DNA of 64,000 nucleotides from Chroococcidiopsis sp. TS-821 (GTDB lineage: Bacteria; Cyanobacteriota; Cyanobacteriia; Cyanobacteriales; Chroococcidiopsidaceae), in the NCBI RefSeq assembly GCF_002939305.1, contig NZ_MVDI01000001.1, positions 620,001 to 684,000 of the forward strand, written 5' to 3'. This document shows, in pieces, positions 8,773 through 17,598 of the stretch. Each line of letters begins with the position of its first letter. The stretch's first letter is position 1. Both the position numbers and the translations under genes were made by a program. The notes under the pieces are model-generated. The model saw only the letters and a list, made by a program, of their open reading frames with translations, did not search any database and had not been told where the DNA came from.

Positions 8773-9747
8773 TTAATCTGGTGATAGTCCTTTTGCTGCT
8801 AGCCACTCCTGATTAAATAGTCGTGACTGATAGCGCCCGCCACCATCACAAAGGATTGTGACTATTGTGTGTCCTGGTCCCATTTGTTTTGCCAGTGTGA
8901 CAGCTGCTGCGACGTTTATTCCAGAGGAACCACCGACAAAAATTCCTTCCTCGCGTAGAAGTCGGTAAACAACGCGGACACACTCAGGATCGTCGATTCG
9001 GATGGCGTCATCAATGGGTGCACCTTCCATGTTTGCAGTCACGCGGCTATTGCCAATACCTTCTGTGATCGAACTGCCTTCGCTTTTAGTTTCACCAGTT
9101 TTAATATAACTGTAAAGCGCACTACCCATAGGGTCAGCTAAGACGGTTTTGATTGCTGGATTTTTCTCTTTGAGAAACATAGCTACACCAGCAAGCGTTC
9201 CACCTGTTCCCGTAGATGTTACCCACGCATCGATTTGACCATCCGTTTGCTGCCAAATTTCTAGTCCTGTTGTCTCGTAATGCGCCTGACGGTTGGCAAG
9301 ATTATCGAACTGATTAGCCCAGATGGCGTTTTCCATTTCGGAGGCAATTCTTCCGGAAAGTTTGACGTAGTTGTTGGGATCTTTGTATGGAACAGCCGGT
9401 ACTGGGCGAACTTCAGCGCCTAAGGTTCTCAAGGTGTCTATTTTCTCTTGTGATTGAGTTTCTGGAATGATGATGAGACACTTGTATCCTTTAGCATTGC
9501 AGATGTGTGCTAAACCAATACCTGTATTTCCTGCAGTTCCTTCAACAACGGTACCGCCAGGTTTGAGCAATCCTTTTTCTTCAGCATCTTTGATGATGTA
9601 AAGTGCTGCCCGATCTTTTACGGAACCACCAGGATTGAGAAACTCCGCTTTGCCGAGAATTTCGCATCCTGTTTCTTCACTGAAACGTTTTAAGCGAATC
9701 AGCGGAGTGTTACCAACTGTACCAACAAAACCATTCTTGATATCCAC
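8773..9747 (-). CDS. cysK: cysteine synthase A (O-acetylserine sulfhydrylase)
   Basis: Makes L-cysteine from O-acetylserine and sulfide with PLP. The 324-residue protein has the PLP lysine in NPGGSVKDRAA (Lys44), the substrate loop GTAGNTGIGLA (about residues 70-80) and the phosphate-binding STGTGGTLAG (about 178). Length and motifs match the CysK family; it resembles the SrpG/CysK subgroup of cyanobacteria rather than cystathionine beta-synthase. It is downstream of the peroxiredoxin gene on the same strand, but a strong terminator separates them, so it probably has its own promoter. Confidence 0.92.
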   Translation of the reverse strand: MDIKNGFVGTVGNTPLIRLKRFSEETGCEILGKAEFLNPGGSVKDRAALYIIKDAEEKGLLKPGGTVVEGTAGNTGIGLAHICNAKGYKCLIIIPETQSQEKIDTLRTLGAEVRPVPAVPYKDPNNYVKLSGRIASEMENAIWANQFDNLANRQAHYETTGLEIWQQTDGQIDAWVTSTGTGGTLAGVAMFLKEKNPAIKTVLADPMGSALYSYIKTGETKSEGSSITEGIGNSRVTANMEGAPIDDAIRIDDPECVRVVYRLLREEGIFVGGSSGINVAAAVTLAKQMGPGHTIVTILCDGGGRYQSRLFNQEWLAAKGLSPD

Positions 9748-9828
9748 TGCAATTTAATTCCAGTCTTTTTGACAATATTAACTATTTTCTCATACTGGTT
9801 TTTGGCATTTTGCATGGTACTCAGCAAA

Positions 9829-9854
9829 TAAAAAAAGGTGGGCAAAAGCCCACC
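9829..9854 (-). terminator. intrinsic terminator of the peroxiredoxin gene
   Basis: Perfect 7-bp stem GGTGGGC / GCCCACC (9837-9843 and 9848-9854) with an AAAA loop. Read on the minus strand it is followed by a run of seven or more T, the textbook intrinsic terminator, placed 22 bases after the peroxiredoxin stop codon. Confidence 0.9.
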
Positions 9855-9875
9855 AGTATCACTCACAACTTTAAA

Positions 9876-10514
9876 TTACTTATTCGGTTGGGGAGTCATC
9901 CGCAAGTAAGGCTTGAGTTCAGTATGACCTTTGGGGAATTTCTGCTTAATCTCCTCTGGATCTTTAATTGAAGGAACAATCACGCAGTCATCACCATCTT
10001 TCCAGTTTGCTGGAGTCGCCACACTATAGTTATCGGTAAGTTGCAACGAATCGATAACGCGCAAGATTTCATCAAAGTTGCGTCCAGTGCTGGCAGGGTA
10101 AGTGAAGGTAAGACGCAGCTTCTTGTTTGGGTCAATAATGAAGACTGAGCGGACTGTGAGCGTATCGTTGGCATTTGGGTGAATCATGTCATAAAGGTCT
10201 GAAACCTTTTTGTCAGGATCGGCCAAGATCGGATAATTAAGACCGACGTTTTGGGTTTCTTCAATATCTCCAATCCAGCCTTTGTGCGATTCTACGTCAT
10301 CGACACTCAAAGCGAGTACTTTGACGTTGCGCTTGTCAAACTCTGGTTTGAGGCGGGCTACTTCACCGAGTTCGGTTGTGCAAACTGGAGTAAAGTCTTT
10401 GGGGTGGGAAAATAAAACAACCCAGCTATCACCAGCCCATTCGTAAAAATCGATTTCGCCTGCGGTAGAAGCTTGCTTGAAGTTTGGTACTGTGTCACCT
10501 AGTCGAAGAGCCAT
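9876..10514 (-). CDS. 1-Cys peroxiredoxin (Prx6 type)
   Basis: Reduces H2O2 and organic hydroperoxides. The 212-residue length and the DFTPVCTTELG motif (peroxidatic Cys45) with SVDDVESHKGWIGDIE and the extended C-terminal arm place it in the Prx6/1-Cys group. No resolving Cys is seen in the usual 2-Cys position; the only other Cys is in DGDDCVIVP near residue 173. Monocistronic, with its own downstream terminator. In cyanobacteria Prx6-type enzymes act as general antioxidants; no specific reductant is suggested by the context. Confidence 0.95.
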   Translation of the reverse strand: MALRLGDTVPNFKQASTAGEIDFYEWAGDSWVVLFSHPKDFTPVCTTELGEVARLKPEFDKRNVKVLALSVDDVESHKGWIGDIEETQNVGLNYPILADPDKKVSDLYDMIHPNANDTLTVRSVFIIDPNKKLRLTFTYPASTGRNFDEILRVIDSLQLTDNYSVATPANWKDGDDCVIVPSIKDPEEIKQKFPKGHTELKPYLRMTPQPNK

Positions 10515-10571
10515 AACTCGTTTCCTATGCTCTGAAAGTCTTTAACTCGTTTACTTTGCGATCATGACATA

Positions 10572-10597
10572 AAACCCCGATTCTCCGGTCGGGGTTT
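10572..10597 (-). terminator. probable terminator of glmM
   Basis: Inverted repeat AAACCCCGA (10572-10580) / TCGGGGTTT (10589-10597) with an eight-base loop, between the glmM stop and the peroxiredoxin start. On the minus strand it runs into TTTTA, a short T-tract, so termination should be fair but weaker than at 9829. Confidence 0.7.
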
Positions 10598-10645
10598 AGC
10601 CGTTTTCAACAAAATTTTAGGTTTAGTAATTCAGGTTACAGACTA

Positions 10646-12109
10646 TTAGGCAAGGTGTTGTTGAACGGCGAGGACTAAATTATCTGTCCAGTATTGCGCG
10701 AGGTCGGCACTCGCGGCTTCTACCATAACGCGAATCACGGGTTCAGTACCAGAAGCGCGGACAAGAATTCTACCGCGATCGCCCATTGCGGCTTCGGCTT
10801 GCGCGATCGCTTTTTGCACTGGCGCACACTGATTCCAATTCATACGGCGATCGCGGTTCTCGACACGTACATTGCGCAACAACTGCGGATAAGTCGTAAA
10901 ACTTTGATTCACCATTTCTGATAATGGTACCTTGGCAGATTGTACGAGCGCCGCAATATGCAAAGCTGTTAATAATCCATCACCCGTAATCCCGTAGTGG
11001 CGACAGAGAATGTGACCTGATTGTTCGCCGCCAAGCATTCCTCCAGTACGAGTCATTTCTGCTTGCACGTACTGATCGCCCACGGGCGTGCGAATCATCT
11101 TACCACCTATTTTTTCCCAAGCACGCTCAAAGCCGAGATTTGCCATCACCGTTGAAACAATTAAGTTGTCTGGCAGTTGTTGCTGAGCTTGTAACGCCTG
11201 ACCCCAAAGGTAAAGAATATAATCGCCATCAACAGCTCTACCTTTGTCATCGACTGCGAGAACTCGATCTGCGTCACCATCAAACGCAAAGCCTAAAGTC
11301 GCGCGATGTTCTTGTACCGCTGCTTGTAAGGACGTTAAGCATGTAGAACCGCAGTCAACATTAATGCGATCGCCGTTGGCGCGGTCGTGTAAGCAAACGA
11401 CTTCAGCACCCATATCCCGAAATACTGCTGGTGCTAAGTCTACTGCTGCCCCCCATGCTAAATCCAACACAACGCGCATTCCTGCAAGGTCACAATGACG
11501 TAGCAAGGGTTTTTTGAGCGATTCAGTATAATTCTTTACTAAGTCAGAACGTGAATACGAACGACCCCAGGCATTTTGGCTGATACAAAGGTTTGTCTGA
11601 CTGCGCACGCCTGCTTCAATTTCAGCTTGCCAAGTTTGCGGTAACTTAGCACCATCAGATCCAAAAAATTTGATACCGTTATCCGCTGGTGGATTGTGGC
11701 TGGCAGAAATCATCACACCACCGATCGCATTGGTGATACTCGTCAAGTAGGCAACGCAAGGCGTAGGACATAAACCGAGATGCCACACTTCTAATCCAGA
11801 AGATGCTAAGCCTGATGCAACCGCCATCGCTAGCATATCACTAGAATTACGCGAATCTTGTCCGACAATAATAGGTCCTAGTTCGCGCGAGTTTTGGCGC
11901 AATACGACTCCAGCCCAGAAGCCTACTTGCAACGCTAAAGACGCTGTGAGTAATTCTCCGACCCGTCCGCGAATGCCATCTGTACCAAAGAGTGGCGAAT
12001 CTGGTAATGCGATCGCAGATGCTTGATATTCTGTTGTTTTTGGTCGCGATATCACCTGGGTAGATTCAGCGCTTGCCGGACTTTGAATGCCAACGGGAGA
12101 CGATACCAT
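10646..12109 (-). CDS. glmM: phosphoglucosamine mutase
   Basis: Converts glucosamine-6-phosphate to glucosamine-1-phosphate on the way to UDP-GlcNAc for peptidoglycan and lipopolysaccharide. The 487-residue protein has FGTDGIRG at 41-48, the phosphoserine loop ISASHNP (Ser137), the Mg-binding FDGDADRV near residue 275 and the C-terminal phosphate loop [11 protein letters not shown]. The first 38 residues (Ser/Pro/Thr-rich) are an extension compared with E. coli GlmM, as seen in other cyanobacteria. The leader carries AGGAG eleven bases before the ATG embedded in a longer conserved-looking element (see 12121). Confidence 0.95.
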   Translation of the reverse strand: MVSSPVGIQSPASAESTQVISRPKTTEYQASAIALPDSPLFGTDGIRGRVGELLTASLALQVGFWAGVVLRQNSRELGPIIVGQDSRNSSDMLAMAVASGLASSGLEVWHLGLCPTPCVAYLTSITNAIGGVMISASHNPPADNGIKFFGSDGAKLPQTWQAEIEAGVRSQTNLCISQNAWGRSYSRSDLVKNYTESLKKPLLRHCDLAGMRVVLDLAWGAAVDLAPAVFRDMGAEVVCLHDRANGDRINVDCGSTCLTSLQAAVQEHRATLGFAFDGDADRVLAVDDKGRAVDGDYILYLWGQALQAQQQLPDNLIVSTVMANLGFERAWEKIGGKMIRTPVGDQYVQAEMTRTGGMLGGEQSGHILCRHYGITGDGLLTALHIAALVQSAKVPLSEMVNQSFTTYPQLLRNVRVENRDRRMNWNQCAPVQKAIAQAEAAMGDRGRILVRASGTEPVIRVMVEAASADLAQYWTDNLVLAVQQHLA

Positions 12110-12120
12110 AATTTTTTTTC

Positions 12121-12131
12121 ACTCCTCACAC
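12121..12131 (-). promoter_or_regulatory. Shine-Dalgarno of glmM inside a perfect complement of the Yfr1 core
   Basis: The minus-strand mRNA reads GTGTGAGGAGT just before glmM. This includes the AGGAG ribosome-binding site and is the exact 11-nt complement of ACUCCUCACAC, the invariant unpaired core of the cyanobacterial small RNA Yfr1 (known from the literature to pair with target mRNAs). The match is seen; regulation of glmM by Yfr1 is inference. Confidence 0.45.
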
Positions 12132-12460
12132 AACTAGTTCACGCTAGGAGAATATCATTTTCTAATCTGGCGCTTAATATTGTTTTAACTTTATTCCAAC
12201 TTTATTAAATAGATATAAAAAATTTATTGTATGTCTGATTATTTCACCTCAGTATAAGCCGCAATCTCTTTACAGATGCTTTACACTTGGGCGATCGAGT
12301 TGACTAATCAATAATAAAGCTGACAATTTACTGCTATTTAAGCAAGTATGAGATTAATTGTAGGCATGATTGCGTAAGGTATCTGTCAAGCTTCTATGAA
12401 AACTTTGCTAAATTTCTATGTAATATTACTGAAGCTTCCAGTCCTTGCAGCTAGTTGATA
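12132..12460. other. spacer upstream of glmM
   Basis: About 330 bases that should include the glmM promoter and the 3-prime region of the next leftward gene. No reading frame, tRNA or strong hairpin was found. Confidence 0.5.
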
Positions 12461-12760
12461 TTAAACTCCAACCTCTAACAAGAGTGCTTGCATACTGTCC
12501 CAAGTAATTTCTTGCTCGATGTAACGCGGTGATTGCGGATTGTAAGGACTTGCTACGCGGTCAATCGTGAGAATTTTGGCATCATTTGGTAGCACGGGTA
12601 CTTCTGGATCGAAGGCTGTAGGGCGCATCAACGAGCTAGAAAAACCCTTGTATATTGCAATCTGATCGAGTTCTCCGTTAACTTCTGCTGTAACAACTAA
12701 TACTTCTTGCGGTCGCTTGATTGTGTACTGTTCCAAACGTTTTCCTATAGAATTATTCAT
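12461..12760 (-). CDS. conserved small cyanobacterial protein
   Basis: A 99-residue soluble protein starting MNNSIGKRLEQYTIKRPQEV, with VVTAEVNGELDQIAIYKGFSSS and a hydrophobic-acidic tail (WDSMQALLLEVGV). From memory this resembles a small uncharacterised family shared by cyanobacteria and plastid-containing plants (I associate it with DUF7734), but I cannot check that. The ATG has AAGGAG-like AAAGGAGTG further upstream, and codon use matches its neighbours. It lies 112 bases after the DUF3177-type membrane protein on the same strand, possibly in one transcript. Function unknown. Confidence 0.75.
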   Translation of the reverse strand: MNNSIGKRLEQYTIKRPQEVLVVTAEVNGELDQIAIYKGFSSSLMRPTAFDPEVPVLPNDAKILTIDRVASPYNPQSPRYIEQEITWDSMQALLLEVGV

Positions 12761-12872
12761 ACTTCCTTAAAGGAGTGACGTGCGAGGGCAAGGGACTATT
12801 GAATTTAGATTGCCGTAAATATTTCACAAGCACGTTCAAAATCTCATTTGTTACTCCTTGCCCGGTGTTCGA

Positions 12873-13469
12873 TCATTGCGGTAGCGCAGAGCGTCCTTGC
12901 TTACCTAGTTTAAATAGAACAAAATAGCTGAGGCAGACAAAGTAGAAAATCAAGCCTACGATGCCTAGAAAGCCAAGAAATTGAGGTGTCGAGTTGGGAT
13001 GGAAATACTCTCTAAAGAGTAAGGGTGGCTCGCGCAGGATGGCACAAAAAGGATTGGTAGCGGCGCCGCCAGTAAAGGCACAACTTAAAAAGGGTATGCT
13101 CGCGATCGCGCCTAACACGCAGTATACTGTCATAGCCCAACGCCACGAGTTAAACGTCAGCTTTAATGCGCCTGGAGGTCGATCGTCGATTTCTTCGTTG
13201 AGATCGATCCAAAACCACAGCGCGATCGGAATCAAAATCCGCGCGATCGTTCCTGAAATATACCCTACTGGCAGTGCGGCAATGAGCAAGTAAACGGTGA
13301 TTGCCAGCAAGCTTGACACGCGCCAGTAAATTGTTAGTAAGCGTTGGATTGCTTCAGCTTTTTGGACAAATGCCCAAATCAGCAGAATCAGGGGGATAAA
13401 AACTGTAAATAATACGGCTAAGCGGTAGTCCATCCAAACGAGAGGACGTAGCCAAACTTCATTTTGCAT
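12873..13469 (-). CDS. DUF3177-type integral membrane protein
   Basis: A 198-residue protein with four or five hydrophobic segments: about residues 17-35, 48-70, 75-88, 111-130 and 162-185. Family assignment to DUF3177, a cyanobacterial membrane protein family of unknown function, is from memory of the start (VWMDYRLAVLFTVFIPLILL) and the middle motif WFWIDLNEEIDDRPPGALK. The last residues are basic (KLGKQGRSALPQ), as expected for a cytoplasmic end. No partner gene is evident; it lies between a small hypothetical gene and cp12. Confidence 0.8.
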   Translation of the reverse strand: MQNEVWLRPLVWMDYRLAVLFTVFIPLILLIWAFVQKAEAIQRLLTIYWRVSSLLAITVYLLIAALPVGYISGTIARILIPIALWFWIDLNEEIDDRPPGALKLTFNSWRWAMTVYCVLGAIASIPFLSCAFTGGAATNPFCAILREPPLLFREYFHPNSTPQFLGFLGIVGLIFYFVCLSYFVLFKLGKQGRSALPQ

Positions 13470-13593
13470 AGCTTAAGGATGTTGAATCAGTAGCAATTTT
13501 TGTCTAATTCCCAAACACGAGCAACTTTGCACGAGACTTATTTGTTAAAGGTAAAAGGCAATAGCAATCTTTAAGTCTACAAAAAATGAAAAG

Positions 13594-13613
13594 GGACACT
13601 CTGTCAAGTGTCC
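13594..13613 (-). terminator. intrinsic terminator of cp12
   Basis: Perfect stem GGACACT / AGTGTCC (13594-13600, 13607-13613) with a six-base loop; on the minus strand it is followed by CTTTTCATTTTTT. It lies about 50 bases after the cp12 stop. Confidence 0.88.
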
Positions 13614-13660
13614 TCACGCGTATGTTAAGCGTTTTGTCAAAACTGAATTACATTAACTAA

Positions 13661-13882
13661 TTATTCATCGTAAATACGGCATTCAGCAGCTTCTGGATTT
13701 TCATCGCAGTATTGCTCTAAGGAGTTTTTGGGTTTCATTTGTCTTTGATGGGACGCTTCTGCTTGTAGTTCTTCTACAGCATCCCAAGCTGCGGCACATT
13801 CGCCGGATTCAGCACCAGCAGTATCGCAGATAGCGCGTGCCTGCTCTCGTTCTTGTTCAATTTGTTCTTGGATGTTGCTCAT
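13661..13882 (-). CDS. cp12: Calvin cycle regulator CP12
   Basis: CP12 is a small, intrinsically disordered protein that, when oxidised in the dark, ties GAPDH and phosphoribulokinase into an inactive complex. Both redox cysteine pairs are present: ICDTAGAESGEC near the N-terminus and YCDENPEAAECRIYDE at the C-terminus, with the AWDAVEELQAEASH core between. I prefer the ATG at 13882, which gives the usual 73 residues starting MSNIQEQIEQE; an ATG at 13903 would add seven. Monocistronic with its own terminator. Fits functionally with the Rubisco block at the far end of the window. Confidence 0.96.
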   Translation of the reverse strand: MSNIQEQIEQEREQARAICDTAGAESGECAAAWDAVEELQAEASHQRQMKPKNSLEQYCDENPEAAECRIYDE

Positions 13883-13903
13883 AGATTTTGTCGTTTCTGT
13901 CAT

Positions 13904-14351
13904 CTTTTAATAGTATAGAAAACCTACAATGCTCTACGTTCTGTGCGTTATGAACTTCTAACTTAACTATAGGAGCATTGCACTCGAATAAAAAGCGATC
14001 GCCTTATAGAGGATAACTCTATAACTAGGGATCGGCAACGGCAATCACCAGTACCACCCTTTATTAATAACAAGTAGTGGCAACGTGATTTGTAAACTGA
14101 TTTTATGTTTTAATCTTTCAGTAACGATCCTGCAAAAGAAAGAACTTCTGAGTAAATCATCGATAGAATGTAAGGAATCGCTAGAATTGTTGCGGCAAAG
14201 CTCTATCTGAGGATATACGCTACTGACAGAATGAACAAAGCGCGATCGCACTTGACAGCAAGTTGTCGCCCAAGCGCGACAATCCTCAAGAATTTACCCC
14301 AAAATGAGCCAATATCGAATAGACTAATCTTGCCGCGCTTGAATTGGCACT
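13904..14351. other. spacer between cp12 and the SAM hydroxide adenosyltransferase gene
   Basis: About 450 bases holding the divergent promoters of the two genes. A 68-codon minus-strand frame (14045-14251) has no ribosome-binding site, unlike composition and no family resemblance, so it is not called. Two HIP1 octamers are present; nothing else is recognised. Confidence 0.5.
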
Positions 14352-15140
14352 ATGCTTATTAGCTTAATTGCAGACTACGGAAACGGCGATCCAGCTTTTG
14401 CAGAAGTGACTCAACGTTTATTATTGGCTATCCCCAATGCACAAGTGAGTTTGTTGTCGGTTCCTCCGTTTAGTACCTTAGCAACTGGGTTTTGGGTAGC
14501 GCAACTTGGTTTAAATCTAGGTCCGCGAGACCGTTTAATTTATCATAACTGCGCACCGCGTCAAGACAAGTCCGAACCAAGACTCGACAATGAAGGCGAG
14601 GGATTAACTTACGCTTTGTTAACCAATGGGGTGAAAGTCGTTGGCGTCAATGCTGGATACACGCTATCTTTCATTAAAAACTACGCACAAATTATCAAAA
14701 TAGTCAAGGTTTCCCGGGGAGGTTCGCAGTTCCGCTCGCGGGATGTATTTCCGCAAGCAGCAGCGGCGATCGCCCAAGATGATTTCAGCCTTTTGGGAGA
14801 CGAGTTGCGTCCTGAGCAAATTCCCGATGCACCAAGCGATCGCGTAGCCTGGATTGATGGCTACGGTAATATCAAAACAACGATTCCTGCGCACAGTGTG
14901 AATCTAAATCCAGAGGATAAAGTCATCATTCGCGTTGGTGATGTTGTGAGTGACGCGGTTTATTCTGACGGTAGTTTTAAAGTTCCTGAAGGTACTCTAG
15001 CTTTTGCGCCTGGTAGTTCCGGTTGGCAAGGAAAGGATGGTAACCCTGTGCGGTGGATGGAGTTATTCTTACGCGGTGGAAATGCCTGGGAACGTTTTGG
15101 CAGACCAAAAGTGAATCAAGTTGTGACACGGTTGAGTTAA
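14352..15140 (+). CDS. SAM hydroxide adenosyltransferase family protein (DUF62)
   Basis: A 262-residue member of the DUF62 family, which splits S-adenosylmethionine with hydroxide to adenosine and methionine; relatives are the fluorinase and chlorinases. The N-terminal domain starts LISLIADYGNGDPAF, a divergent form of the family TDFG-x-DPYV motif. The C-terminal domain has RVAWIDGYGNIKTTIP, matching the usual VxxIDxFGNxxTN pattern, and SDGSFKVPEGTLAFAPGSSG. There is no insertion loop of the fluorinase type that I can recognise. Adjacent downstream is a MOSC pseudogene. Confidence 0.85.
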   Translation: MLISLIADYGNGDPAFAEVTQRLLLAIPNAQVSLLSVPPFSTLATGFWVAQLGLNLGPRDRLIYHNCAPRQDKSEPRLDNEGEGLTYALLTNGVKVVGVNAGYTLSFIKNYAQIIKIVKVSRGGSQFRSRDVFPQAAAAIAQDDFSLLGDELRPEQIPDAPSDRVAWIDGYGNIKTTIPAHSVNLNPEDKVIIRVGDVVSDAVYSDGSFKVPEGTLAFAPGSSGWQGKDGNPVRWMELFLRGGNAWERFGRPKVNQVVTRLS

Positions 15141-15149
15141 AAGGCGTGG

Positions 15150-15452
15150 TAGCGATCGCGAGAGAATATTGCGACACGCGGTATCAATCTGCTTGCTTTA
15201 CCAACTGATACACGGCTGTACTTGGGTAATACAGCAGTGGTTTAATCGACGGGATTGCGGAATCCTTGCGCGCAGTTAGATCGATTCCAGGCGGGATTAA
15301 TGGCTGCGGTTCTAGAACGCAACGAACATGGCAAACTTATTCGTAAAGCTGGAGTCATAAGCATTGTTGTTATCGGTGGCGTGGTAAACCCTGGCAACAT
15401 CATCCAAGTTGAACTGCCACAAAAACCATACCAGCCTCTCGATCGGGTTTGA
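15150..15452 (+). pseudogene. MOSC-domain protein remnant
   Basis: One continuous frame reads E-N-I-A-T-R-G-I-N-L-L-A-L-P, then RLYLGNTAVV, a TAA at 15243-15245, then STGLRNPCAQLDRFQAGLMA, RKAGV and GGVVNPGNIIQVELP. This is the C-terminal half of a MOSC domain (the sulfur-carrying domain of molybdenum cofactor sulfurases), including the conserved RNPC cysteine. The first half of the domain is missing and the TAA replaces what is usually a Glu codon. The frame is otherwise uninterrupted, so decay looks recent. It directly follows the DUF62 gene. Confidence 0.85.
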
Positions 15453-15510
15453 TACGGATTGTAGAAGCTTAACTGATTGCGATAGCATGGTATCCATGTT
15501 CATGTGATAC

Positions 15511-15759
15511 ATGATATTAAGCTTTAAAGACGAAGGCACAAAAAATGTATTTGACGGGTTAGATACAAAGAAGGTCTTATAAGTCTGCCCTTAAAACCTG
15601 TTAGCAGCAGCAAAGCGGAAACTAGATGTAACAAATGCTGCTGCGAATCTAAACGATTTAAGAATTCCGCCAAAAAACTATGTTAACGATCAATAGCGCA
15701 TCTGCTTTGTTTGGACTGAACAACGTGCTGAGGAAGTTGAGATAGTAGATTACCACTAA
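15511..15759 (+). pseudogene. higB: HigB-type toxin, inactivated
   Basis: A single frame of 83 codons reads MILSFKDEGTKNVFDGLDTKK, then RKLDV, NLNDLRIPPKN, RICFVWTE and EVEIVDYH, the recognisable skeleton of a RelE/HigB ribosome-dependent mRNase. It is broken by three in-frame stops: TAA at 15580, TAA at 15592 and TAG at 15694. About 15 residues (the usual EALKGDR-to-SIRI segment with key basic residues) are deleted in frame near 15680. It cannot make a working toxin. It sits 23 bases before higA, the normal higBA order. Confidence 0.9.
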
Positions 15760-15782
15760 TCAGCGAAACTAGAGGACGACTT

Positions 15783-16055
15783 ATGCATATCCCTGCAAAC
15801 CGCCCACCTACCCATCCAGGGAAAATTCTTAAAGAAGAGTTTCTGATTTTGATGGGCATCACGCAACAAGAATTGGCAAATCAGCTGAAGATGTCTTATC
15901 AAAGAATTAGTGAAATTGTAAATGAAAAGCGAGGTATATCAGAAAGTACAGCGCTTAGACTTGCTAAATTCTTTGATACTTCTGTAGAGTTCTGGTTTAA
16001 TCTCCAAAGAGCTTGTAACTTGTACTATGCTCAAAAAAAGAATCTAAAATATTAG
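15783..16055 (+). CDS. higA: HigA-type antitoxin, C-terminus frameshifted
   Basis: A 90-residue HTH antitoxin of the HigA/VapI family: HPGKILKEEFL at 12-22, the HTH ITQQELANQLKMSYQRISEIV, then TALRLAKFFDTSVEFWFNLQ. The family usually continues past residue 85; here a run of seven A (16033-16039) shifts the frame to give NLKY and stop. With eight A the frame would read on as ESKILESVAKFSEVKTSA to a stop at 16094-16096, the expected length. So the DNA-binding part is intact and only the tail is lost, or the run is miscounted. An AGAGGACG element precedes the ATG. Confidence 0.88.
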   Translation: MHIPANRPPTHPGKILKEEFLILMGITQQELANQLKMSYQRISEIVNEKRGISESTALRLAKFFDTSVEFWFNLQRACNLYYAQKKNLKY

Positions 16056-16236
16056 AATCTGTTGCGAAGTTCAGTGAAGTTAAAACATCAGCTTAGCAGC
16101 TAGAAGCCATAGCTTTTGCTCGAGCTTCTCTTAAAATACCAAAGTGCGATCGCGCTCAAGCTAAGTGTGAAGCTTTTCCAGATTCTCAAGCGTCTTTCCG
16201 TTATAATATTTGCCTGCTTACCGCAGCATATTAATA

Positions 16237-17598
16237 ATGGAAACGATTAAATACACGCTTACAGAAGACCAAATGCCGACAGCTTGGTATAACATCCAAG
16301 CTGATTTACCGACTCCAATGCCACCTGTTTTACATCCTCAGACAGGACAGCCGATTACTCCTAGCGATCTTGAACCTTTGTTTCCGATGGAGTTAATCGC
16401 GCAGGAGGTGAGTCAAGAACGGTGGATCGAGATTCCTGAACCTGTACAATCGATTTATCGTCAATGGCGACCAACGCCACTGTATCGCGCCCGACGCTTA
16501 GAACAAGCTCTCGATACTCCTGCCAAAATTTATTACAAATACGAAGGTGTTAGCCCGGCGGGTAGCCATAAACCGAATACTGCAGTGGCGCAAGCATATT
16601 ACAACAAACAAGCCAAAGTCAAACGGTTAACAACCGAAACAGGTGCTGGACAGTGGGGCTCGTCACTGGCTTTTGCTGGGGCGTTGTTTGGGTTAGATGT
16701 CGTGGTGTATATGGTGAAAGTCAGCTACCGCCAAAAACCTTATCGGCGGGCGTTGATGGAAGCTTACGGTGCAAAAGTCGTCGCAAGTCCTAGTGAAGAA
16801 ACAGCAGCAGGCAGGAAAATTCTCGCGCAGTATCCTGAAAGCAATGGTAGTTTGGGGATTGCAATCAGTGAAGCTGTAGAAGTTGCCGTGCAAGATCCGC
16901 AAACGAAATATGCATTAGGTAGTGTCCTTAATCACGTACTACTTCATCAAACTGTAATTGGGTATGAAGCGATCGCGCAGTTAGAACAAGCCGGAGACTA
17001 TCCTGATATCGTTGTTGGCTGTACGGGTGGCGGTAGTAACTTTGCAGGAATTGCTTTTCCGTTTATTGGGGCAAAGCTACGCGGCGAACAGAATAATATT
17101 AGGTTTATCGCAGTTGAACCAGCAGCTTGTCCGACACTCACTCAGGGTAAATACACTTATGATTTTGGCGATACAGCACATCTAACTCCTCTTGTCAAGA
17201 TGCACACTTTAGGTAACTCTTTTATGCCAGAAGGCGTTCATGCTGGCGGGTTACGCTATCATGGCATGGCTCCTTTACTGAGTCATGTTGTTGAGTTAGG
17301 GTTAATTGAAACTCGTGCAGAACCGCAACTTGGTTGTTTTGCTGCGGGACTGACATTTGCACGAACCGAAGGTATTCTTCCTGCACCAGAAGCGAATCAT
17401 GCGGTAAAAGCCGCGATCGATGAGGCGTTGCGCTGTAAAGAGGAAGGAACGAGTAAGACGATTTTATTCAACCTCTGCGGTCACGGTCACTTTGACATGC
17501 AAGCTTATATGGATTACCAAGCTGGGTTACTTCGCGATACAGAATACAATGCTGAAGAAGTCGCGATGGCACTAGCAGGATTACCTGTGTTTAATTAG
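16237..17598 (+). CDS. trpB2: tryptophan synthase beta-like protein TrpB2
   Basis: A PLP enzyme of the TrpB2 branch, which condenses indole and serine and often works without TrpA. Motifs: [11 protein letters not shown], the PLP-lysine region [26 protein letters not shown] and the glycine-rich phosphate loop [10 protein letters not shown]. The 453-residue length and the extended N-terminus distinguish it from TrpB1. I start at the ATG at 16237 ([20 protein letters not shown]); an in-frame TTG at 16210 would add nine residues without a ribosome-binding site. No other trp gene is nearby, so its role here (indole salvage or bulk tryptophan) is open. Confidence 0.92.
   Translation: METIKYTLTEDQMPTAWYNIQADLPTPMPPVLHPQTGQPITPSDLEPLFPMELIAQEVSQERWIEIPEPVQSIYRQWRPTPLYRARRLEQALDTPAKIYYKYEGVSPAGSHKPNTAVAQAYYNKQAKVKRLTTETGAGQWGSSLAFAGALFGLDVVVYMVKVSYRQKPYRRALMEAYGAKVVASPSEETAAGRKILAQYPESNGSLGIAISEAVEVAVQDPQTKYALGSVLNHVLLHQTVIGYEAIAQLEQAGDYPDIVVGCTGGGSNFAGIAFPFIGAKLRGEQNNIRFIAVEPAACPTLTQGKYTYDFGDTAHLTPLVKMHTLGNSFMPEGVHAGGLRYHGMAPLLSHVVELGLIETRAEPQLGCFAAGLTFARTEGILPAPEANHAVKAAIDEALRCKEEGTSKTILFNLCGHGHFDMQAYMDYQAGLLRDTEYNAEEVAMALAGLPVFN

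Noticed and set aside
12121-12131. Possible yfr1 gene on the plus strand (contains ACTCCTCACAC)
   Set aside because: The core is present but there is no 5-prime stem-loop and no terminator hairpin with T-run after it, and the sequence lies in the glmM leader. Better explained as the antisense of a ribosome-binding site.
14045-14251. 68-codon frame on the minus strand between cp12 and the DUF62 gene
   Set aside because: No ribosome-binding site, mixed Ser/Arg/Cys composition unlike a folded protein, no family resemblance.
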